NCBI GenBank assembly: GCA_029834535.1
Contig: JAQMWT010000030.1
Location: 1-64,000 of the forward strand
Length of the DNA: 64,000 bases
Direction: 5' to 3'
Origin: Chrysophaeum taylorii
Taxonomy: Eukaryota > Sar > Pelagophyceae > Pelagomonadales > Pelagomonadaceae
Position 1 is the first letter of the stretch. Each line of letters starts with the position of its first letter. The position numbers and the translations under genes were made by a program. Of this stretch, positions 46,001 through 55,534 are shown one piece after another. The notes under the pieces were generated by a model. The model was not told the DNA's origin, did not search any database, and worked only from the letters and a program-made list of their open reading frames with translations.

Positions 46001-47200
46001 TAGCGGAGACAGTGCGAAGGTGAGTTTCAATGGCACTACCTTTATGATGGAACCAGACGCGAAGTGAGCGGTTTTCCGGCTTCTTGAGGTAGCGAAGCAA
46101 GTGCTCTAGCATTTGGACGTGAACATACGTAGGTGCATGAATACCACGCGAACATCTGCCCAAGGCTTGCGAGAAGTCAGGTCTGCAGGCAACTTGCATG
46201 AACACCAGCTTGCCAGGGAGAGTGGCAAAGTGCGAATTGATGTGCAACTCTGTTTCAGAGCTGGGAGTGCCATCTTTATACTTGAAGGACGATGACATAG
46301 GATATTTAAGCGGGGTCAGTTGCTGCAAGACTGGGTGATCAGCGAAGAGTTCATCCAGCTTGGCTTGCACATCCAGAGAAATGGAACCGTCAGATGTGCG
46401 ACACACACGCATGCCTAGGAGGGTATGGACAGGTTCAAACTGCTCTACAGCATACCGTTTGTGGAGGGCATCCTGTAATTCAGTACGAAGAGGGTCGTCA
46501 TTGGACACAATAACAATGTCGTCTACAGACAGACTGCATACGACGAACTTAGCATGTGCGGATACTCGAGCATATAGGCAAGAGTCCGAATGCAGGCGTT
46601 TGTAGCCAAGGCTACGGAAGAAGCCGTCTATCTCTTTGTTCCAAAGAGATGGTGATTGCCGAAGTCCATAAAGTGACTTCAGCAGTTTCGGTAGACGTCG
46701 GCCCTTGTACTTAGCGTCATCGGGGTCGATAAGCTTGATGCCGTCTGGTAACTGAACATAGACGTTGGCATCAATGTCAGACTGAACGAAGGCGTTCGGG
46801 ACGTCTGCATGGTAGACAGGCAATTGCTTGTATGCTGCAATAGCTAGTAGTACCCGGATTGCGGTCATGGTGGCCATGGGGCTGAAGGTGCCAAAGAAAT
46901 CGGCGCCAAGAGATGCTAGGAAGCCACGTAGCACGAGGCGAGCCTTGTGCTTAACGTATTTGCCTGCAGAGTCTGTTTTAATCTTCAGCACCATCTTGCT
47001 GTCAATAGGACGAGAGACACCGTCGGGTAAGGAAAGTTTGAAGCAGCCAAAGCGGATAATGTCGTGGAGTTCCTTGGCGATGGCCTTGAGGTAGGCGTGC
47101 CTGTTTTCAGGCGACAAACCGTGGAGGCACTTGAGTTTATATTCGTCAATGGAAACGTCAGCTTCTTGGACCTTATATTCGTCAGGACCAACAATGGCTG
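46000..47200 (-). CDS. Cop3 reverse transcriptase
   Basis: Copia RT blocks in order: HKARLVLRGFLASLGADFFGTFSPMA (K-A-R-L-V-x-G, then F-S-P), LPVYHADVPNAFVQSDI (first catalytic Asp in D-x-x-x-A-F), LLKSLYGLRQSPSLWNKEI (the copia L-x-K-x-L-Y-G-L-x-Q box), VCSLSVDDIVIVSND (VDD catalytic box), then LLGMRV. Upstream an SLNY motif marks the boundary with integrase. The domain family is certain. Confidence 0.9.
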
Positions 47201-47559
47201 GTGAATTATAGTTTAGCGACGTTGCGGTCGAGGCAGTGTGCGCAACTTCGGGATAAGCGGAAACAGCGTCAGTAGGAGTAGGAGAGGCAGATTCCAGTTG
47301 AATATGGATAGTAGGGTCGGTGTGTAAGACCTGGGTGATAAACTCTGTAGAGACCAGAAGGTATTCCTCCAAGTCAGCCAGAGATGCAGAAGTAGCGCCA
47401 AACTCGGAGGAGTTGTGATCAATAAAGCTGGTCGGCGCCAGGTACGTAAGTGCATATTGTAAGGAAGAGGTGCCAAAGGCAGCAGCGTGTTCAGTGAACG
47501 CAGATAAAAGGGGCTGAGGAATGGGGCACGCAGGTGAACCATCAGCAGTTAAAAAGGTT

Positions 47560-49050
47560 GCAGCTGGGATGCTGGATGCGCACTTGGCGTGGGCGAAGTA
47601 ACCATCGACGTGCGGGTAGCGGGCAAGTACGTCAGTGCGCAACGGGAGATAGAGCCAGAATCGTCGGCGAGAGCGTCAGAAGAGGGAGAAGAAGCAGGAG
47701 CAGGGGACGACGAAGGAGCTGAAGGAGGTGGGGAGCGCCCCCTCTGAGGATGAGGAGTCCGTGCCCCCCTCTGAATGACGTGGTCTTGGATAGCGGCGTG
47801 GGGTGTGAGCGAGAAAGGCGCGGGAGGAGCGTGAGGCGGAGGAGCAAGTTCAGGGTCAGGAGTTGGATGCTGAAGCATGTAGAGGAATTGCAGCTTGGAC
47901 GAAACACGAATTTGTCCGTTTTCAGGGTTGAGGACGACGTCAGCGAGATGGTCGACGCGTGGGGAGACGAGCGCGTTTTGCGCGTTGGCGCAACAGAGAT
48001 ATAAACATTTGCGGCGGCACGGTTCCCACTTGTGGTGTTCATGGGGCTCCAGTAAAAGGTAGCATTCAGCGCCAAAAATCTTGAGCATGTCATGTTGGGG
48101 AGTGTTGAGTTGGTTGTAGAGTAGCTGTTGCGGACCCAGGATAGCATGATGAATGCGCTCGAGCGTGGCGTTCGGGAGAAGGTTGTAGCTTTGGACGGTG
48201 TGTATCACCGCCCACGGAAACATGATGGCTGGTTCCACGATCTTGGCGCCACGATAGTGAGCATTAAGGAGAGAACGAAGGCGAGTTGAGGAGGCGTAGG
48301 CGATGAAACCGATGGCGGACTCAACTTCAAAGTTAAAAAGTGGTGCATGTACGGCGGGAAGGCGATGAGTTGAATGCCTTTATCGACGCGGTACGGAGAG
48401 GTTATGTGCTGGCTAAAGTAGGGCTTGAAGGCATCGGAGTAGAGGGTGCGCATGTGCACGTTGAGTTGTGTACGACAGAAGTCATACACAAAATCCAGAG
48501 CTTGAGTGAACTCCGTGGCGTTGGTGGTGCGTGTAAAGTACACCAAGAGAAATTTTGAAATGAGTTCCTTGAAGACGATGATATGTGTGAAGCCTCCCCA
48601 TTCGGATGGGATGGTCACATAGCCGCCGTCACACGCCCAGACTTCGCCGGTTTTGTGAGTTTGCTCAAAAGAGGGCTTGGTCGCATTGAAATGCTTGTGC
48701 GGGTGGCGCTTGTGTGCGATGCAGTCGGTGCATACGTCGCGATATGGTATGTCAGAAGCAGAGAATCCAGGGCGAGCAAGTACGTTGGGGGCCTTGGCAG
48801 CGACGTTGTCGGGGCAGTGATGCACCCGGTGGAAGCGATTGGCACGTTCTTTGGCATTGAGATATTCGGTGGATCCGTGTGCGAGGGACTTACGAGGAAT
48901 GGGATGAGCGGGAATGTGCCGTTTGCGCCGAACATCGAACTTGAGTTCGGTGTCTAAGGCAGGGGAAGGCGGTGCGTCGTCATCCTGGTGCGCAGCAGGG
49001 TCACTTGGAGGTGCATCCTCATCATCACGAGTAGCGAGAGTATCTTCGTA
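47560..49050 (-). CDS. Cop3 integrase
   Basis: The zinc domain shows FHRVHHCPDN and VCTDCIAHKRH. The core starts at TGEVWACDGGYVTIPSEWGG (first Asp) and FKELISKFLLVYFTRTTNATEF, with LYSDAFKPYFSQH (second Asp). A later PWAVIHTVQSYNLLPNATLERIHH and a copia-like IFGAECYLLLEPHEHHKW follow, then a Pro-rich tail. An acidic spacer after the SLNY motif (49,064-49,085) precedes it. Broken. Confidence 0.75.
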
Positions 49051-49389
49051 GGACGAAGATATATAGTTTAACGACATTTCGGTCAAGCAGTTGCTGGAAA
49101 TAGACATCATAAAAGCTTGTGCCAAAGACAAGGTATCTGTGCTGCACGTGGTGGAAGCTTGATCAACGGTCATGAAATTGGATACATAGGATTTCTTCGT
49201 CACGGCAGCAGTATGTTGGAAGGTAGGGTCCAACATAAGGGATTTAATATCGGCAACGATGAGCGAAAGGTGCTTGTACAGAGTGCTGTACGTACCGGCA
49301 GGCAGAGCATTGCTGAGCATGTCACAGCAAAGGTCATGGCGTAGAGACAAGAGGAAGGATTCCTGTTGTTTGGTGTGGTTGTTAGCACG

Positions 49390-50990
49390 AATCAACTCCG
49401 GTCGAGTGGGGTAACGTAACTTCCAGTTGCTGGGGTCGAGTAAAAAATGTCGGCGTACCCTCGGACGGTAGGCAATGGAGCATGCATGGAGTGGATTTTA
49501 GAGCCGAGTCTGCGGTCACTTCCACGAAGGTACCCTATATAGCGACTATGAGATAAGTGGTGATCTTCCAGAGCAAAATGAGAGTCCTTGTAGTCGAAAG
49601 AGTTGGCGGTGGCCTTGTAGGTAAGGAAGCCAGGCGTCACAAGAGAGCATCTGGACAAGAGCTTTTGTATGGCGGTGCCATAGGTGGCAGCGGAGCCAAC
49701 TTGGGGAAGGGCTTGGACTATCCACAAGTAACCCATAAACGGCTCCAAATATATGGACCTGTCGCGGTCGCGGGGAATGTCGGAAGCAGTGAACGTATAC
49801 GTGCTTCCAAACGCGGCAATAGAAGCATGATATTTGGTGGTGGCGTTCTCTATGGTGAGGTTGCCGTCAGAGTGGTGGCCACCAGTTAAGAAGTGGGAGT
49901 TGTATGATGTTGATGAGGTTGTAAGTAGTAACCTGTGTGACGGTTGGTTAGTTTCGAAAACGGTTATGTAATAAGACACAGGAGTGGGTGAGTTAGTGTG
50001 TAAGCTGGCAAACAAGTTATAGAGGATTGTAAAAACCTTGACATGTATAGGGTAGGTTGCATTGGGTAGCGGCTCCATAGAGGAGCGTTTAAAGCACAGC
50101 TGATGATAGGTACACTCGGATTGAACAGAGTGAGTACGTTGCTCGTGAGCCTGTTGTGAGTGAAGGCGAAGCAGTAACATATTGAGGGATTCAAGGTCAG
50201 CCATAGTAAGCTGAGCAGAACCTGTGCGAGAGTAAGGTGCAAACGTTTTATGAACGGATATATGTGGAGGATCGGGGAGCACCCGGATCCAGTCTTTGGA
50301 TACGTGTTTAGGTAGCCAAAGGCGCTTGGGAATAGCTTGTAGATCATCCACGATCTTTAGGAAGGGGCGTGGATGGAGGATAGGCCACGACAATATTTTA
50401 ATTGGTCCCGTAGAATACCCGCGTGCGATGCATATCCATCTTTCTCTATATTGGTAGTCGCCACAGAGGTAGGTCGGGAACCTATCAACAACATCGACAC
50501 AGTAATCAAGTGTTGCATGGATAAGATTGGCCACTGTGATGTGGTCTTGATGACAGTACTTATGTGGAGGCGTCATCTCAGCCAGTAGTACCAAGGGCTG
50601 GAGTAACTTGATGACAGACAACATGCTGTCGAAAAGAGAATCGCCCAGCAGGCTCTGTAAGTCTTCTGTCTTGTGCTGTTTTAGTAAACTCGTGTTCGTG
50701 CAGGGAGGAGTGATCTCAATCATATCACAATAGAATGTGCGCCTTTCCTCTTGTGAAATTAGGTGAAGATGATTAATAAAGGCGGGGAGAGATTCAAATA
50801 ATAATACAGTAGGGAAACGGTGGCGTAACATACGAACAAGCGTATCATCAGACTCAACAACAACTTTTACATTGATATTTAAGCCTAAGTCATTCGTGGC
50901 TTGAGACAGGAACGCCGGAGTTGACAAACCAGAACAGAGTAACATGACAGAAGGTTTGCGGAGATTGGACTCTTGTGAGGGAAACACTGG
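49390..50990 (-). CDS. Cop3 C5-cytosine-methyltransferase-like domain
   Basis: One open frame of about 530 residues. Near its start VMLLCSGLSTPAFL stands in motif I position; INVKVVVESDD is motif II; CDMIEITPPCTNTS is motif IV with Pro-Pro-Cys; LVLLAEMTPPHK is motif VI; LCGDYQYRERWICIARGY is motif VIII with Q-x-R-x-R. The remaining ~300 residues (HISVHKTFAPYSRTG, a SHRLLLTTSSTSYNS, and a PFMGYLWIVQAL) align with the Cop2 and Cop4 extension. It sits between protease and integrase and would be made as part of the pol polyprotein. Relation to DNMTs is inferred from motif order and spacing. Activity is untested. Confidence 0.7.
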
Positions 50991-51389
50991 GCGTGAAAGT
51001 AGTCAAGTTAGTGGCTGTGTATTTTGCTGAACAAACTTGTTCTGTTTCCGAAGATTGAGAACCAAAGGGCGAATCCACGGGCGTTCTGGTGAAACTCTTT
51101 GGAGTAGGTAGTTGTAGTATGCCAGTAGATCCCTGTTTTCATGGTATCGCTTGAGGGGAAATGCGAGGGAACGAAGTTCGAGTTGCTTGTCACGAGCGAT
51201 GTTGTAAGTGAGACAAGGGAGAGCAGGTAAATTAGCTGCTATGTAGTGTGTGGGAATACGTACATCTTTGTCTATGCGGCTCGTGACAGCGCTGAGGTTT
51301 GGCTCAGCTCGATCATTGAACACAGTGGTCAGATTCGTCTGGTTCCACTCGAGCATGCTCAGGATAGCGAGATGTCGGTCGTGCACTGG

Positions 51390-51650
51390 CTGAAGACATT
51401 AAGCGAAGTCGATCTTAACATAGTCGATCTTAACATAGCCAACATGTGGATGATCTGGTAGGGGAACAACAATGTTACGTGTTAACATCATGTGTGAGGC
51501 ACGTTGTTGGCCTGTGGCTGTTTGAATAACAATCGGCGCGTATTTGGAGTCCAGTGGAATTATATGATTGGGTATTGCAAAATCGTAAGTGGACATCAAT
51601 GAGATGGTAGCACAATAGTCAAACTATAGAAAAGAACAATGTGGAGGGAC
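51390..51650 (-). CDS. Cop3 protease region
   Basis: Aligns with the Cop1 and Cop2 protease after its active-site loop: DFAIPNHIIPLDSKYAPI, QTATGQQRASHMM and NIVVPLPDHPHVGYVKID. Broken. Confidence 0.55.
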
Positions 51651-51699
51651 ACTGTTCAGCTTCATGTAGTTGGTGAGGAAGGCGTTTTCTGAATGTGTG

Positions 51700-53810
51700 C
51701 AAGTGGTGGAGAGGCTGGCTGTGAAGAAGTTCTCCAGCAATAGTAGGTTCGTTGGAATAATAATCGGTTGAACTGGTGGTGATGGTTCGTCAGCCTCATC
51801 AGCCATGCCGTGCTTTTTATCAAATAACGATAGCGAAGTATGATCGGCATCCCTTTTGGTTTCGGCTTGTGATGGTCGGTTGAGGGCAGATTGGACCTGT
51901 GAAGATAGCGAGGACAATATCGCTGGTGGTAAAGCCGAGATGGCGGAAGCGGTAAAGAGGTTAGGCACAGTATTGGAAGGACTACCCTGTGTGTTTGTAG
52001 TAGGAGGAGTTGCCTTTGGGGTGGGCGCAGTAACAACAGTATGGTGTTGTGGCTCCACGTAGTTTAACGACTTTTCGGTCGAGGATAGATGAACGTCTAC
52101 ATCATAAATGATGTCTTCTGCAAACATGAGTTGTTCGTTTAGACGAAGTAAATTACTGTTGTCCTCAGTAGATGTCGTTGACAGAATGTCAGCTGATTGT
52201 AATAGAGTCTCAAATAACTTGTTGATATTCGGTTGTAACTGAGCCGTGGTATCATTATCGGTCACATGCTTCGTAAGTTCACTACACTGTTCTCGCAGGG
52301 TGTTTAAGGTGTGATTTGTTCGATCTAATAATTTCATGTTAGACCGAGAGGACCTGTCAAAAGTGCGGGAGTAAATTGGACGGTCATGAGACTGTCCAGC
52401 AGTTTTCTTGGTGACGTAAGAATCACCAGAACGATAATACGATAAATCGCTGCGAGAGAAAGGCTGGCGAGCATCATTAGAGTTACGCAAGCGTCTAGCA
52501 TTAAACGTGGAAGATGTACCAGGTTGAGACGAAGTGATGAAGGCGAGTGTGTTAGCAGTTTGAGTCAGACTTTTGTCTGCTAAATCCAGAGTGTTTGTAA
52601 GTAGTAACTTTGGCTTTGGTTGAGATGATAAACCTTCGACATAGGGTTGCCAAGAAACAGGGCGTTCTAAGCGTCTTTTGTTCGACCCATTTGATACTAC
52701 ATTATATAAGTCTAATGCGTATTCTAAAATGTAGCTAGGGTTGGTAGGGTGACACAATCGTTCAGCTTCTGGCACAGGCCGAGATGAAGATCGGGTTTCA
52801 TACATATAACACCAATCTACCCAACCACGATCGTAACGATTGTTGCTGGTATTATCGGCATAATGCCGATGTATCTCTTCATAGATTTTTATACAAAGAG
52901 TACCAAAGTCGAATTGAAGGTCAGTCTCTTCCTGGTTAAGTTGGTAAGAGATTTGCCTAAATGCTAGGACAGCTTCGATAAATACATGGACATACCAGTT
53001 AGGATTATAAACAACAGAGTTAAATTGCTGTTTCAAATAGGACACATCAGTAGTCGTAACAGACTCGTAGTGACTAAAGGCGATGAGCATAATGGCTCGA
53101 GCCTTGTTGGGTAAATAACTTTTGTTATATACCTCATTGATGGCGGGCCAGGCCGCAAGTGCTGGTTTTCCAACACTTTCAAGATTGAAGTAAGTATGCA
53201 AGAATGTAGCATACGTGTTCTGATAAGTGTGCCAGTCAGCAGCAGTTAACGAAAACATAGTAACAGGGGCACGAACACGGGTGTCGAAAGCTAATGCCTT
53301 CGGGTGCGCGCGATTTAAGATTCGTTCCTCTTCTAAGAAACGGGCATTGATTTCAGGACGTAATGCCTTGACTTCATAGTCGTAACAGACAGTAGCTAGC
53401 TGAGCTACTTCTGCATCAGGTAAGTGGGAAAGCTTCGTTGGTGAAATGCCATTCCTGATACTCACGGGGCAATTCATCAACAGCTAAACGGAGATCAGCA
53501 GCCCTATCGGTCTTCCATTCCAGGAAAACGCGATCGAGAATTTGATTCCGGAGGATCTCGTAGTCCTTGCATGACCGAGTATATGCTTCGTACGAGTCGT
53601 ACTCGAGAAAGGCATCGGCATGACTGGACCGTAACAATTGCTTAATGTGCTTGATTTGCAAGGATACCTTGCGAGTCTGAAGCTGAAATCGATTTCCATC
53701 GTTAAGAAACTCAACTACAGGAGCTTCGAGCTTCAATATATCCGCACCTGTGATCGCCTTGGGTGCGGCTCGTGCTGCGTGTTCTGCCATAGCAGTTGAC
53801 GGGGAACCTG
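51700..53810 (-). CDS. Cop3 gag region
   Basis: Starts near the ATG at about 53,790, some 500 bp after the primer site. Mostly helical. Conserved with Cop1 and Cop2 (QLNQEETDLQFD, EEIHRHYADNTSNNRYDRGW, ILEYALDLYNVVSNGSN). It ends in a Ser/Thr/Pro-rich part, with the SLNY 22-mer at 52,060-52,081 near the protease boundary. No zinc knuckle. Broken. Confidence 0.65.
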
Positions 53811-54295
53811 TGGGTTCAGTCACGCAGTTGACACTGTCTAGACATTCTAAGGGGGTCTGTCTATCGGTGTCTATGTACACTCATCGTTTTCGATGGAAAG
53901 ATGTCTATTTGACGACTGTGCAAGCTGTGAGTCCAGAGTAGTGTCGCTAAGCGTAGTCACTCAGGCAGCTGGTTAGTTTTGGTGCTCTCAAGGAGCTTGT
54001 TAAGTGCATTGCCATGGAATGTACGAGTGGACGTACCCAAAATATTCCATAACATGTGTGCAAGAGTACAGGTTAGCCAATTACACACACATCAACATTG
54101 ACATGACAATAAGATACTATGAACAGGTGCACACAAGGTTACACGATCACGTGTACAAAAAGTATTATATACAGCCCAATGGTAATGGCGTTGTATTCAC
54201 AAGTGTGTTTACGTGTCGAGGCTGAACCGGCGCGGTAACGGCCCAATACCCATAGGTTACGTGCACGTTTTAACACATGGCTTCTCAGGGACCCG

Positions 54296-54310
54296 CCTGG
54301 GCCCATAACC
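54296..54310 (-). promoter_or_regulatory. Cop3 primer-binding site, half-tRNA type
   Basis: On the minus strand GGTTATGGGCCCAGG directly follows the LTR. Complementary to the initiator tRNA-Met anticodon arm, as in Cop2. Confidence 0.85.
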
Positions 54311-54629
54311 TGCAGAGCATTTAGCGAGCAGTGGTAAAGTAACCTGGGAAACCATCCCGTCTCATCATGAACGTCTGGAAGTATTTAATTCGGGGAATGA
54401 AAAGGTATGTTCCCTATATCCTCAGAACACGACAGGCGGCATCTAGAACTACACGAGAAAGGTAAAGTGTATAGTGCTAAATACCTCGGGACGCGCTAGA
54501 CCATATGATGATGAGCTTAAGCACAAATCAGAGAGACTATTTGATTGTGTAGAAAGGAAGAAGAAGGGTAAGGAAGAGATCACGTTCTCAACGGACGGAT
54601 AAGGGTAAGAGGCAGCAGATTTCTCTGCA
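54311..54629 (-). repeat. Cop3 5' LTR
   Basis: 319 bp with TGCAGAG...CTCTGCA tips. About eleven differences from the 3' LTR by eye. Confidence 0.85.
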
Positions 54630-55534
54630 GAGCTTGAAGATTTATTTAGAAATAACCTGTGTGAAGGTTGGTCAGTTTCGAGTGTTGTGATACGAAAAGA
54701 CACCGGTATAGTGATTGAGTCAGGGAACAAGCGTCCCATAATGTTATACAAGATGACAAACGCTTTGAGTTCAATGGGCGATGTCATACAAGGTAGGGGC
54801 TGCCTTGAATTCGTTAAGAATCCTAAGCGAAAATTTGCGATGTCATTTATATCATCGAGAGATGGGTGCTCTGTCGTCTTTTGGGAATAGCCGGAGAAAG
54901 AGCATAGTTAGTGTCCTGAGCTCTGCTACAGTCAGACGAACGGACCCGGTGCGACTAAAGGTGCCGAATATTTTAGGATTCGACACGTAAGGAGCATCAG
55001 GGGAAACTTGAGTTCATGGTTCATCGACATATAGCTATTGACTTGTAGCGTTGCTATTATCCGCGATTTCAAGAAAGGAGGTGACCCTTTTATTAGGCCA
55101 GGTGAGCATGTTTAGCGGCCCAGAATTAAACTTGCGGGCAACAAGGATCCATCTTCCCCTAGCTTGAAAGTCGCCACATAAGTAACAAGGAAAGCGATCA
55201 CACATGTCCACCGTGTAGTGCATCGAGGAGAAGAGTAGATTAGCAACCCTGATATGGTCTTCGTAGGATGCAGCGTGCGGTGGTGTCATCTCCATAAGGA
55301 GGACAAGAGGTTTTGTGAGCTCAAGCTCACTTAACGCGCTTGGAAATAAGGAATCGTCCATATCTAGCTCGAAAGTCGAGATGGCTCTCCTGTTGATTAC
55401 AATTCTGTTGGTGCACGGGGACGTCAATTCCACGATGTCCGAGTAGTATTCGGCGCGTTCATTATCAGATGCGCGGTGCAAATACGTAAGGAACTTAGGA
55501 AGAGAAGGAAACACTCCAATAGCATTGCCAAACC
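54630..55534 (-). mobile_element. Cop4: copia fragment holding only the methyltransferase-like domain
   Basis: The minus-strand product is very close to Cop2 39,960-40,870: FPSLPKFLTYLHRASD, DIVELTSPCTNR, LVLLMEMTPPHAASYEDH and CGDFQARGRWILVARK. It is cut by the Cop3 LTR on the left and by element B on the right. Broken fragment of the Cop2 subfamily. Confidence 0.8.

Larger units (their letters stand above)
43168..54629 (-). mobile_element. Cop3: Ty1/copia element with methyltransferase-like domain and both LTRs
   Basis: LTRs at 43,168-43,482 and 54,311-54,629 are about 96-97% identical, with 7-bp inverted tips TGCAGAG...CTCTGCA in the 5' copy. The primer site (54,296-54,310) abuts the 5' LTR, and a CGAGGGGG purine tract abuts the 3' LTR. 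Minus-strand order: gag, protease, methyltransferase-like domain, integrase, RT, RNase H, then about 1.8 kb with extra coding-like sequence. At 11.5 kb it is long for a copia element. No target duplication is visible, and the flanks belong to different elements (Cop2, Cop4). Broken, roughly six to ten interruptions. Confidence 0.85.
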
